Below, one piece after another: positions 53,486 to 62,495 of a stretch of 64,000 nucleotides of DNA; positions within the stretch are counted from its first letter, which is position 1, and each line of letters begins with the position of its first letter. Where the stretch lies: the NCBI GenBank assembly GCA_023437365.1, contig JAEZGK010000028.1:16916-80915 (forward strand). Reading direction: 5' to 3'. The notes beneath the pieces are model-generated. The model was not told where the DNA came from. It made no database searches and was given only the letters and a program-made list of their open reading frames with translations. The position numbers and the translations under genes are program-made. This DNA comes from Bacillota bacterium (GTDB lineage: Bacteria > Bacillota > Clostridia > Lachnospirales > Lachnospiraceae).

Positions 53486-53914
53486 ATGTGTTTTAGCTGC
53501 AAGCGTATGCGGTCATTATCAGGTATGCAACTGTTCTTAAGCGTGCTCTTTGTGCTGCAGATTGCTTTGTCACCATTTGCATATTCCAATGTCGTGAGTT
53601 CGGCAGAGCGTTCTGCGGGAAGCCCTTTCTCAAGATATCAGGAAGCTTATCTGATTAATGATATTGCGATTAACGAGGTTCTAAATATTATCAGCATCAA
53701 CCGGATTATGAATAAGTATTCAGGGGATGTACAACGGCTCATCGGCAGATTACATGAAATCTGGATGGCTCCCGTTGTGATGCTTGGAATACTTCTTGCT
53801 TATACTGTAACCTGTTTTCAAGCGCTCAGGCAGCGGAAGTCTATTTTATCAACTTCTCTGGGTGGACATGCTCCACCGGCGGAAATCATTTCGCATATAA
53901 ATTATCATTTATGA
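53486..53914 (+). CDS. Small membrane protein of unknown function
   Basis: 142 aa from ATG 53486; GGAGG 8 bp upstream lies in the last tandem repeat. N-terminal hydrophobic signal or anchor (MQLFLSVLFVLQIALSPFAY), second hydrophobic helix (WMAPVVMLGILLAYTVTCFQ), basic tail. No family recognised. It is 13 bp before secD and presumably co-transcribed; the 53203-53480 leader would control it too. Confidence 0.5.
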   Translation: MCFSCKRMRSLSGMQLFLSVLFVLQIALSPFAYSNVVSSAERSAGSPFSRYQEAYLINDIAINEVLNIISINRIMNKYSGDVQRLIGRLHEIWMAPVVMLGILLAYTVTCFQALRQRKSILSTSLGGHAPPAEIISHINYHL

Positions 53915-53927
53915 AAGGACAGATAAG

Positions 53928-55208
53928 ATGAATAAGAAAAAGCCAGTATTCTTTTTGGTATTAGCAGTAGCCATTCTTATGGTATATACGGCTCTTTTTG
54001 GCATCACTATTCCGATGGGCAATGATCCCATCAAGATTAAGGGTGCGCCGGATATGCGTTATGGTATTGATATCCGCGGCGGTGTTGAGGCAGCCTTCCA
54101 GCCGGAGGGACTGGACCGCAAGCCAACCGGAGATGAGCTGGAATCAGCAAGAACAGTCATCGAGACTAGACTTGATTCACAGAACATCATGGACCGTGAT
54201 GTAACAATTGATAAGCAGAATGGATTTATTATCGTACGCTTCCCGTGGAAGGCAGATGAGAAGGAATTTGATCCCCAGAAGGCGATTGCAGAGCTTGGTA
54301 AGACAGCGCAGCTGACCTTCCAGGATTCTGAAGGAAATGTACTAGTGGACGGTTCTCATGTAAAAAAGGCCGCTCCCGGAGTAGATCAGAACACGAATTC
54401 TTATGTTGTAACCCTTACCTTTGATGAGGAGGGTACAAAATTATTCAGCGATGCGACTGCAAAATTGGTAGGAAAGCCGATTATCATTTACATGGACAAG
54501 CAGGAAATTCAGGCTGCAACCGTACAGGAGCAGATTTCCGGCGGTACAGGTCAAATCACTGGTCAGAAGAGCTTCGAAGATGCTAAGAAGTTAGCAGATA
54601 CCATTAATTCAGGTGCGTTGCCCTTCTCTATGATTACAAAGAATTATTCCACTATCAGCCCTTCCTTAGGAAGTGGCGCGCTGAATGTCATGGTACAGGC
54701 TGGTATCATTGCATTTGGATTGATTTGTGCGTTTTTGATCTTCTATTATCGTACCTGTGGTATAGTTGCTGCCATTGCACTTTCTATCCAGGTAGCAGGC
54801 CAGATCCTGGCGCTCTCCGTACCGCAGATGACACTGACCCTCAACGGTATCGCCGGTATCATCCTTTCCATCGGTATGGGTGTGGATGCGAACGTTATTA
54901 TCTCAGAGCGTATCAGTGAAGAAATTAAGTCTGGCAAGAGTGTGGAATCAGCGATTGCAGCCGGCTTTAAGAATGCCTTTTCTTCAGTATTTGACGGTAA
55001 CATCACCGTACTTATTGTTGCCTTCATCTTAATGTGGTTAGGTTCAGGAACACTTTCCTCCTTCGCTTATTCGTTATTTACAGGTATCGTATTTAACTTT
55101 ATCGCAGGTGTGACCGCTTCCCGTCTGATGATTGGCTCTCTGAGCTCCTATAAGACTCTGCGCAAACCGAAGTTTTATACCTGCTTGTCAAGGAGGGTAA
55201 CATTATGA
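53928..55208 (+). CDS. secD: Protein translocase subunit SecD
   Basis: 426 aa. N-terminal helix (PVFFLVLAVAILMVYTALFG), the conserved YGIDIRGGVEAAF (the usual DLKGG motif reads DIRGG), the periplasmic-type P1 domain, then five more helices including the SecD/RND motif GIAGIILSIGMGVDANVIIS ERI. With SecF it uses the membrane gradient to pull secreted proteins. ATGA overlap with secF. Confidence 0.93.
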   Translation: MNKKKPVFFLVLAVAILMVYTALFGITIPMGNDPIKIKGAPDMRYGIDIRGGVEAAFQPEGLDRKPTGDELESARTVIETRLDSQNIMDRDVTIDKQNGFIIVRFPWKADEKEFDPQKAIAELGKTAQLTFQDSEGNVLVDGSHVKKAAPGVDQNTNSYVVTLTFDEEGTKLFSDATAKLVGKPIIIYMDKQEIQAATVQEQISGGTGQITGQKSFEDAKKLADTINSGALPFSMITKNYSTISPSLGSGALNVMVQAGIIAFGLICAFLIFYYRTCGIVAAIALSIQVAGQILALSVPQMTLTLNGIAGIILSIGMGVDANVIISERISEEIKSGKSVESAIAAGFKNAFSSVFDGNITVLIVAFILMWLGSGTLSSFAYSLFTGIVFNFIAGVTASRLMIGSLSSYKTLRKPKFYTCLSRRVTL

Positions 55209-56230
55209 AAGATGTAAAGAATAAAAGCTATGTTAAAGAGGTAAAGGTTACACCCGAGATGTATAAGGAAAATCACATCATTGGCTTTTACGCAAAGCGT
55301 AAAGTCTATTTTGCAATTTCCTTATCTATTATGCTAATTGGTATCATCATGGCATTTATCAACGGTGTTCAGCTGGATATCCAGTTCAAGGGTGGTGCGA
55401 TGCTGAAGTACACCTATGTTGGCGAGATTGATTCTGAAAAAGCAGCAGATATCGCTACGGATATATTAAACAGACCCGTATCGACACAATTAACCGAGGA
55501 CATTACCTCCGGTGAAGATAAGCTGGTATTCACCATTGCAGGCAATTATGGTGTAGATGCTGCTGATCAGGATAAGCTGGACGTCAAATTAAAGGAAACC
55601 TTCCCGGATTCCCAGCTGAAGCAGTCGGAGGCAACCATGGTAGAGCCCTTCTTTGGTCGTAAATTTTTAACTCAGGGTATTCTCTCCATCGTATTAGCCA
55701 GCATACTGGTTTTGTGTTATGTATGGATTCGTTTCAAGATCATGGGTGGTCTTTCCGCAGGTGTTATGGCGTTGATTGCATTGGTACATGACTGCTTTGT
55801 AGTATTCTTTACCTGTGTCATCTTTAACATCCCGATTGGTGAATCCTTCGTAGCCGTGGCACTCAGTATCATCGGTTACTCCATTAATGATACTATTGTT
55901 ATCTATGACCGTATCAGAGAAAATGCGAAGACCTATATCGGTTATCCGGTAGAGGTGATTGCGGATCTGTCAATAACACAATCCATGACGCGCTCTATTA
56001 TTACGAATGTCTGCGTTATGATCAGTGTCAGCCTTGTATATGTACTGGCATTTGCAAATAATATCAGCTCTATCCAGAGCTTCGCTCTTCCTATGGCGAT
56101 AGGCTCCATCAGTGGTTGCTATTCCACCATCTGTATCGCTGGACCGTTATGGGTTATGTGGAAGAAGAAAAAGGGAGATACTCTTCTTTTCGAAGAGAAG
56201 AAACCCGCTCCTACCTACAGCTACAAATAA
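55205..56230 (+). CDS. secF: Protein translocase subunit SecF
   Basis: 341 aa. IIGFYAKRKVYFAISLSIML, DIQFKGGAMLKYTYVGEID (FKGG motif), then the later helices with ALSIIGYSINDTIVIYDRIR ENA, the SecF signature. Directly coupled to secD; a strong terminator follows. Confidence 0.93.
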   Translation: MKDVKNKSYVKEVKVTPEMYKENHIIGFYAKRKVYFAISLSIMLIGIIMAFINGVQLDIQFKGGAMLKYTYVGEIDSEKAADIATDILNRPVSTQLTEDITSGEDKLVFTIAGNYGVDAADQDKLDVKLKETFPDSQLKQSEATMVEPFFGRKFLTQGILSIVLASILVLCYVWIRFKIMGGLSAGVMALIALVHDCFVVFFTCVIFNIPIGESFVAVALSIIGYSINDTIVIYDRIRENAKTYIGYPVEVIADLSITQSMTRSIITNVCVMISVSLVYVLAFANNISSIQSFALPMAIGSISGCYSTICIAGPLWVMWKKKKGDTLLFEEKKPAPTYSYK

Positions 56231-56243
56231 TATCGTTTTTCAG

Positions 56244-56273
56244 AGGAAGGTGCCAAAGGCACCTTCCTTTTTA
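56244..56273 (+). terminator. Terminator after secF
   Basis: AGGAAGGTGCC (56244-56254) pairs with GGCACCTTCCT (56258-56268), AAA loop, followed by T4-5. Textbook form. Confidence 0.9.
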
Positions 56274-56275
56274 GC

Positions 56276-56556
56276 GCATATTATGTCCGGCGAAGCTGGA
56301 CTACACTGGCCCGGCATAGACATGGTACAGTTCAGCCATAACTAAAACTAATGCATAAGACAACAGAGGTACTAGTTTCATGGTGAGTATTTGCGCACGT
56401 CGGTACTTAGGTTCTGTATTATAGAACCTTATGTACCGTTACGTAAGCAACTAAGTGAGAACGTCTCACCATGGGACTAGTACCTCCGTTGTCTTATTAA
56501 TATTCTAGAAGGCTGAACTGTTACATTAACTGGCAGCTGAAGCCGGACTATGATGC
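56276..56556. repeat. 281-bp imperfect palindromic element
   Basis: The two halves are complementary over most of their length. Outer GCATATTATGTCCGGCGAAG faces CTGAAGCCGGACTATGATGC; next CAGTTCAGCC (56328-56337) faces GGCTGAACTG (56511-56520); then AAGACAACAGAGGTACTAGT (56357-56376) and CATGGTGAG face CTCACCATGG and ACTAGTACCTCCGTTGTCTT; the tip is GGTTCT-GTATTAT-AGAACC (56410-56428). No frame of note. It could be a MITE-like element or a long structured RNA. It lies in the 416-bp gap between secF and the next gene. Confidence 0.75.
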
Positions 56557-56646
56557 AATTTCTTGACCGACACAGAAAAAGGGAGTAGAATTAAAAAAAA
56601 TGGGAGAAGATTCTCTTGAAAATAAGTGATGAGGAGGACTGAGCTT

Positions 56647-57768
56647 ATGGAAGGAAGTAACCTGCTGGCTGGCGGAGCGGAGGAGTTAAATGAGATAAAG
56701 GAATGTCTTCTGGAGTTATATGGATACCAGTCGAATAGCGAAACTTTGATTCTTGAAGAGGAGGCCTTGGAGAATAGTATCAGCTGTACTCAGAAGGAAG
56801 CAGAGGATGAGATTGAGAGGACTACCAAAAAACGCCGGCAGGAGATAGAGGATGCTTTTGATCAACAGCTGGATAAGCTTCATGCCCGTGAAAAACGTAT
56901 CAGAGATAAGAGGGAAAGAAGCAAGAGCCTTAAGGTATCCCAGCGGATTATGGCAGAAACCTCGGATATCAGGTCAGAGAATACCCAGCTTAAGCTAGAT
57001 GCCAAAACTCTGATTAAGCAGAAAAGGATTCCGGCCTTCTGTAATACCAAGCTTTACTATGCGCTGTATGCTCCCTCGTTTCTGTCGGATTATTTGATTA
57101 TCCTCGGAGCATTGGTGTTTACACTATTTCTTGTGCCCTGCGGTATTTATTTCCTTCTCCTCCCGAAGGAAATAATCAGCTATCTTATCCTTTCTTATGT
57201 TCTTTCTGTGCTTTTCTTCGGAGGTCTCTATGTATTGGTCGCCAACCGTACCAAGGTTCGATTTACAGATGAGCTTAATAAGGTGAAGGGAATACGGACA
57301 CAGATCAGGACCAATAAGAAAAAGATTGCGGTTATAAAGAAAAATATTCGTAAGGACAGGGATGAAAGCACCTACGGACTCCAGGAGTTCGATGCGGAGC
57401 TTGCCAAGCTGGAACAGGAGACGGCAGAAATTATGTCACAGAAGAAGGAGGCTCTGCTTACCTTTGATCAATCTACCAGACATATTATTGCTACCCAGAT
57501 TGAAGGCAGCTATAAGGAAAAGCTCGAGGGTCTGAAAGCGGATTTCGCCAAAGCCTCTGCCGCTGCCCAAAAGGCTGAGGAGAGAATTAAGGCATTGACT
57601 CTGAAGATGGCAAGCGATTATGAACCCTTTCTGGGGAAGGACATGATGACCCTAAAGAGGCTGGATACTTTAGCCAATATCCTTCAAGAAGGAAATGCTG
57701 CCAATATTTCCGAGGCAATTGCCTTTTATCATAAGAACGCTGAGAGTACACCCGAGACTCCGGAATAA
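56647..57768 (+). CDS. Coiled-coil membrane protein of unknown function
   Basis: 373 aa from ATG 56647 (GAGGAGG 9 bp upstream; an earlier GTG is not used). Two long charged coiled coils (about residues 40-130 and 210-340) flank two hydrophobic helices (FLSDYLIILGALVFTLFLVP and YLILSYVLSVLFFGGLYVLV). No enzyme motif. Ends 3 bp before the convergent yyaC gene. Function unknown. Confidence 0.6.
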   Translation: MEGSNLLAGGAEELNEIKECLLELYGYQSNSETLILEEEALENSISCTQKEAEDEIERTTKKRRQEIEDAFDQQLDKLHAREKRIRDKRERSKSLKVSQRIMAETSDIRSENTQLKLDAKTLIKQKRIPAFCNTKLYYALYAPSFLSDYLIILGALVFTLFLVPCGIYFLLLPKEIISYLILSYVLSVLFFGGLYVLVANRTKVRFTDELNKVKGIRTQIRTNKKKIAVIKKNIRKDRDESTYGLQEFDAELAKLEQETAEIMSQKKEALLTFDQSTRHIIATQIEGSYKEKLEGLKADFAKASAAAQKAEERIKALTLKMASDYEPFLGKDMMTLKRLDTLANILQEGNAANISEAIAFYHKNAESTPETPE

Positions 57769-57771
57769 GTC

Positions 57772-58356
57772 CTAAGTCAGGCTGAACTGCTTCAGCTTAC
57801 AGATACAATAATTGATACCCAGACAGATCTGATCTGCCATAGACATGACGACATTCAGTCTCGTCGTCTGTAATAGCATATTATCAAGCATGCCCGAGAA
57901 GTTAACGATACCCGTGATAAAGATATCGCCGACCTCGGGCAGATTTTTATCTACCCCGGCACCCGGCTTCAAGGGTCCTTCACCGATTGTGATAAATCCA
58001 ATATGATCGGAGCGACCCAATGAAGCATCGATAGCGATAATGAAAGCATCCTCATGCGTTTCATAGATCGTATTGATGGTATCTCTTAGGTTTTTTGCAT
58101 GTACAGGTTCCTCCAGAGTACCGTAAACGTAATAATTATGATAGCTTTTATATTTGGATAATTTGTATCCGATAATCGGGCCTAGACAGTCGCCGGTAGC
58201 TCTGTCTGAACCAATACAAAGGAAGATGATGGTTTTGCCCTGAAGTACCTGTTCCTTGATTAATTCGGATAAAGTATTACCCAACTCATAGGGTGTGGTT
58301 TTTTCGGCGGAATCATAATAAGTAGTTCTGTTTTTGGCTTTTACGAAAAGATTCAT
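57772..58356 (-). CDS. yyaC: Spore protease YyaC-like (DUF1256)
   Basis: 194 aa. LCIGSDRATGDCLGPIIGYK and IAIDASLGRSDHIGFITIGE, with LKPGAGVDKNLPEVGDIFIT, are the conserved blocks of YyaC/DUF1256, a GPR-related peptidase fold found in spore formers. Supports a sporulating host. Alone on the minus strand; the divergent gap to 58688 (332 bp) shows no further feature. Confidence 0.88.
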   Translation of the reverse strand: MNLFVKAKNRTTYYDSAEKTTPYELGNTLSELIKEQVLQGKTIIFLCIGSDRATGDCLGPIIGYKLSKYKSYHNYYVYGTLEEPVHAKNLRDTINTIYETHEDAFIIAIDASLGRSDHIGFITIGEGPLKPGAGVDKNLPEVGDIFITGIVNFSGMLDNMLLQTTRLNVVMSMADQICLGINYCICKLKQFSLT

Positions 58357-58688
58357 TGCAACACATGCCTTTCATTAAATAGAGTCTGTTCAAAGTCTGC
58401 TCTTACGCAATTCTATGAAAAATCTTACATAAAGTATTACCAGAAATACTAAAAAATAGACGCTTCGAACAAATAAATCCGACATCGATTCTTCATAAAA
58501 TGGGCATTTTCGGGGATATTAGCTGCGAGGTTTGGAAAAAAGCTTCATAAAAGCTCGAGAGAGTAGTATTTTATGTTGAATTCTCAGGACAAGTTCTATC
58601 AGAGAGTAAGCCCAATCTGACAAAAAGCCTGTCCGATTTATGCTATGATATCCTATATTTGTGGCATATGCGGATGGGAGTGAAAGCT

Positions 58689-60020
58689 GTGATAGAGACA
58701 ATCTATAGTAACGAAAGTGGAGAGGGCGGTATATCCGGTAGAGTACAGCCTGTATTCAAGATGCCGAAGAATGTGCGTCAAATCGGGAAAAGCAACGCAA
58801 ATAAAAAAATCTATGTGGAAGATTACGTCATGACTTTCATCAAGCAGTTGGCTGGCGGGGACTTTTCAAAGTGTAGGATTGCGGTGCTGGTAGGCCAGTG
58901 TATCCGACTTGACAGCTGTAGAAATATATTCATTTCCGGTGCGGTAGAAGTGAAGGATATCGATCCTACTACGGAGATCACCTTTACGGGCGACCATTGG
59001 AACACGATATATGAGGAGATTAAGAGATATTTTGTCGAAACTGAGATAGTCGGATGGTTTATCGGAGGACCGGGATACCTTCTGGAGGACAAAGATAAGA
59101 TAACGAAAGCACATATTAATAACTTTGCCGGGCAGGACAAAACACTCTTGACCTATGACAATGTGGAAAAAGAAGAGGCTTTTTTCAGTTATGAGAATAA
59201 TCGCCTGACCAGACAGGAAGGGTTCTACATATATTATGAAAAGAACGACGAGATGCAGAATTATATGATTGAGCACAAAGCCGCGCCGATAAGCAACGAG
59301 GCTGATTATGATGACCGGATTTCACGGGATATGCGCGTTATCCTTCAGAACAAAAAGACTCCCCAGGAGGAGAATAAGAGCATCAACCGTCTTATGTATG
59401 CAGCCGGCACATTGTTGGCTGTCATTGTTCTGGTTGTCGGTGCTGCTATTCTAAATAATTACGATCAAATGAAGAGTATGCAGGATACCTTGAACTATCT
59501 CTCGCAGAACATGGAAGAGGTTCAATCTATCTTTTCAGAGGGTAGAAATACCTCTTCAATCAAAGATGGGACAACCCTGGTAGAGGGTCAGTCCTCTGAC
59601 GCAGCAGATGCGGAAAATAACAGTTCAAAGCCGAAGGAAGATAGCCTGGATGTGGAGGTTGCTCCGGGGGAGGTAGAACGTCTGCCAGCAGAGAAGAATC
59701 AAGAAGAGGATACTACCCCGAAAGAAGATCTGGCTGATGAGGAGGATATGGAGGATAAGGAGGATAAGGAAGACCAGCAGGAAGAAAAGACAGACGACAG
59801 TAAAGACCGGGAAGAGGATAAGGACACCACCGATCAGCCTAAGAAAGAGGAGGTAGTAAAGGCCGAGGTGAAATACTATACCGTGCAGAACGGTGATACC
59901 CTCGCAGACATCAGTTATAAGCTCTATCATACCTATACGAAGGTGAAAAAAATCATGGAGCTGAATCAAATCGAAGATCAGGATTTAATCTATGTCGGAC
60001 AAAAGTTAATTGTTCCATAA
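58689..60020 (+). CDS. Lachnospiraceae-type MPN/JAB-like domain protein with TM helix and LysM
   Basis: 443 aa from GTG 58689, behind GGGAG (58676-58680); the longer TTG and ATG frames have no better site. N-terminal 190 residues (NKKIYVEDYVMTFIKQLAGG, then VGWFIGGPGYLLEDKDKITK) resemble a JAB/MPN fold without a clear zinc triad. One helix (LMYAAGTLLAVIVLVVGAAI), an acidic linker rich in E, D and K, and a C-terminal LysM (YYTVQNGDTLADISYKLYHT, then YVGQKLIVP). The LysM part should face the wall and bind glycan chains; the N-terminal domain is cytoplasmic. Confidence 0.65.
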   Translation: MIETIYSNESGEGGISGRVQPVFKMPKNVRQIGKSNANKKIYVEDYVMTFIKQLAGGDFSKCRIAVLVGQCIRLDSCRNIFISGAVEVKDIDPTTEITFTGDHWNTIYEEIKRYFVETEIVGWFIGGPGYLLEDKDKITKAHINNFAGQDKTLLTYDNVEKEEAFFSYENNRLTRQEGFYIYYEKNDEMQNYMIEHKAAPISNEADYDDRISRDMRVILQNKKTPQEENKSINRLMYAAGTLLAVIVLVVGAAILNNYDQMKSMQDTLNYLSQNMEEVQSIFSEGRNTSSIKDGTTLVEGQSSDAADAENNSSKPKEDSLDVEVAPGEVERLPAEKNQEEDTTPKEDLADEEDMEDKEDKEDQQEEKTDDSKDREEDKDTTDQPKKEEVVKAEVKYYTVQNGDTLADISYKLYHTYTKVKKIMELNQIEDQDLIYVGQKLIVP

Positions 60021-60446
60021 TAAGAGGACAAAGAGTACTGCTGGAACGGAGACAGCGGGAATTCTATTCCGCTTATTAAATGAGAACTACCATAATAAAA
60101 ACTCATTTTATGTTGCTTATAAAATTGTTGGTTTTGTGATTGACAAACTGCACTATTTGACGATTGAGAGAAGGATGAACATGGATTTTTCCGGAACACA
60201 TACCTTTCTTGTTTGTTCAAATAGTGTAGTTTTTTAATGCACGGAGCCGATTTTCAATATTTTAAGTAAAATAATAGATGTCAAGGGGTAGCAAATGAGT
60301 TATAATCACTTTAATGAATTGAGTGCGAAAAGAACCTTTGATGCTTCAATGTTGTTGCAGGTTTGCTTACATAGCAATATACTGTATCTGTAAATGTGAG
60401 CAACACCTTTTGATATTATGATTATAATAAATTCAGGGAGTAGGCT
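60021..60446. other. Intergenic region with long inverted repeat
   Basis: 426 bp. AGCGGGAAT/ATTCCGCT (60054-60073) is a small hairpin after the LysM gene. AAACTGCACTATTTGA (60145-60160) pairs with TCAAATAGTGTAGTTT (60217-60232, one G-U), followed by T6, with a 56-nt interior. A 17-codon frame with a possible ribosome site (60181-60234, MDFSGTHTFLVCSNSVVF) lies inside. Terminator with a large loop, or a small RNA. Confidence 0.45.
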
Positions 60447-61619
60447 ATGGCTAAGGAGAACAACGAACAGGCGATCAGGGATTATAAAAGCCGGAAGAAG
60501 CGTGTTAGAAGAATTCGGATTACTGTTATATTAACGCTGTTGGCAGTACTGGCAATTGGCGGTTCTGTCTATTTGTACAGTCTTTCCAATAAAAGCTATA
60601 AGAGCTGCGAAGTGATCAATACTTTGGATAATGTAACAAACAGCGCCACTGAATTTATCAGCTATCAGAGTGCGGTCATCAGATACAGCAGGGATGGCGC
60701 GGAGGCTGTTGATAAAGATGGGAAGCAGATGTGGAACGGTTCCTATGAGATGGACAAACCGATTGCAGACACCTGCGGTAAGTATGCTGTAATTGCAGAT
60801 CAAGGCGGGAAGACTATTGAAATTTACGATCATAAGGGTAGAGCTGGACATATCACCACGATTTATGATATTGTTAAAGTCAGAATCGCTTCTCAGGGAG
60901 TGATTGCAGTACTGATGGAATCGGACGATATGAATTACATAACCTTATATGATAAAGATGGTACGGTTTTAGTGGATCAGGCAACCGGCATGATAGAGGA
61001 TGGATATCCAATAGATATTGCCCTATCAGAGGATGGGCAGAAGCTGATCACGGACTATCTGTCAATCAAAAGCGGTAAACTGGTGGGCATCATCACCTTC
61101 TATAACTTCGGTGAGGTCGGTCAGAACTGGACGGATGGAATCATGGGTGCATATACCTTCGATGGAATTGTTATTCCGAGGGTTGCATTTAATAACAATG
61201 ATACCGTTTGTGCATTTAAGGATAACGGAATCATGATATTCGAATATAAGGAACAGCCGAAGCCGGTATTGGAACAAAAATTTGAAGAAAAGATTACAAG
61301 CGTTCTCTATAACAAGGAGCATGCCGGAGTGATATTGGACCAAGGGGACGGTGGGACCCGTAAGCTGGTGTTATATGATCTTCTGGGGAATAAGACCTTG
61401 GAGAAGAAGATAGATTTTAATTTCAACCATATAGAATTGACCGATGAAGAAATCATCATGAACGACAGCTTATCCTGTATTATCATGAAACCGAACGGAA
61501 GTGTGAAATTTAATTTCACCTTTAGCACAGGTATTTCTGCCCTGATTCCCATTAATAATCTGGACAGATATATTCTCGTCAGCGATAAAAGTATTTCACA
61601 AATAGCGCTTATAGAATAA
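60447..61619 (+). CDS. DUF5711 membrane-anchored beta-propeller-like protein
   Basis: 390 aa; GGGAG before ATG. Basic N-terminus, one helix (ITVILTLLAVLAIGGSVYLY), then repeated beta-strand segments (IRYSRDGAEAVDKDGKQMWN, KTIEIYDHKGRAGHITTIYD, ITLYDKDGTVLVDQ) suggestive of a beta-propeller. This pattern is DUF5711, common in Lachnospiraceae and often next to CvpA-family genes, as here. Function unknown; external to the cell. Confidence 0.75.
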   Translation: MAKENNEQAIRDYKSRKKRVRRIRITVILTLLAVLAIGGSVYLYSLSNKSYKSCEVINTLDNVTNSATEFISYQSAVIRYSRDGAEAVDKDGKQMWNGSYEMDKPIADTCGKYAVIADQGGKTIEIYDHKGRAGHITTIYDIVKVRIASQGVIAVLMESDDMNYITLYDKDGTVLVDQATGMIEDGYPIDIALSEDGQKLITDYLSIKSGKLVGIITFYNFGEVGQNWTDGIMGAYTFDGIVIPRVAFNNNDTVCAFKDNGIMIFEYKEQPKPVLEQKFEEKITSVLYNKEHAGVILDQGDGGTRKLVLYDLLGNKTLEKKIDFNFNHIELTDEEIIMNDSLSCIIMKPNGSVKFNFTFSTGISALIPINNLDRYILVSDKSISQIALIE

Positions 61620-61748
61620 GGAAGGACGAATTCTAAGAAATTGAGTATTAATCAACAAGCCACGATGAGAGGCTTCTGCAGATAGACAAAAAATACGTAT
61701 TAGAGCCGGAATAGTAGTTGCAGTATACCGGCAGAATGGAAGAAAAAG

Positions 61749-62444
61749 ATGAACTGGTTACTGATTATTGTCTGTGTTGTAATATTGGGAAATGCAATCC
61801 GGGGGTTGAAGGTCGGGTTTATTCGTACTGTCTTCTCGCTGGTATCCATGATTCTGGCAGTTATATTGACGATATGGATCAGCCCGGTCATGAAGGATTT
61901 TCTAAAGAGTAATGAGAAATTCTATGATGGACTAACCCATAGGATAGAGAAAATGCTACCTTTTTCCACGGAAGAAGTAGTGGAGAAGGAGCAGGAAGGT
62001 CTGATTGATGAAATGAAGCTTCCGAAGACTTTAAAGCAGAGTCTGAAGGAGAATAATACCTTGGAAAAACAAAAGGAGCTTGCAGCGAACAGCTTCCAGG
62101 AGTATATCAGCAGATATCTGGCGGAAATTATCATCAATGCGCTGTCCTTTATCCTGACCTTTATCATCATTAGTGTGCTGTTATGGGTGATCTGCATGGC
62201 GCTCCATATCATCAGCAAGCTTCCCTTGATACATTCTGTGAATAAGACGGCGGGATTGCTGGCAGGATGCATACAGGGATTATTTGAGGTATGGCTGTTC
62301 TTTATCCTGCTGACCGTGTTCGGAAGTACATCTTTCGGGCAGAAGATCATGGAAATGATCGGAGAAAGTGAGCTTCTGAGCTTTATTTATAATAATAACA
62401 TACTACTGCGGTTTGTTACCGGAGCTACTAAGTTTATATTTTAG
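61749..62444 (+). CDS. CvpA-family membrane protein
   Basis: 231 aa. Hydrophobic start MNWLLIIVCVVILGNAIRGL and KVGFIRTVFSLVSMILAVIL match the CvpA N-terminus, with later helices LSFILTFIIISVLLWVICMA and LFEVWLFFILLTVFG. A long amphipathic insert (about 55-115) separates them. CvpA is needed for colicin V in E. coli and has unclear general function. 129 bp after the DUF5711 gene. Confidence 0.8.
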   Translation: MNWLLIIVCVVILGNAIRGLKVGFIRTVFSLVSMILAVILTIWISPVMKDFLKSNEKFYDGLTHRIEKMLPFSTEEVVEKEQEGLIDEMKLPKTLKQSLKENNTLEKQKELAANSFQEYISRYLAEIIINALSFILTFIIISVLLWVICMALHIISKLPLIHSVNKTAGLLAGCIQGLFEVWLFFILLTVFGSTSFGQKIMEMIGESELLSFIYNNNILLRFVTGATKFIF

Positions 62445-62495
62445 TAGCGTTAACTAAGGGGTAGCTTTTACAGATGAATGGAGGAATAAAATAAA

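Noticed and set aside
53308..53589. Minus-strand frame with repeated peptide
   Set aside because: It is the reverse reading of the tandem repeats and has no ribosome site.
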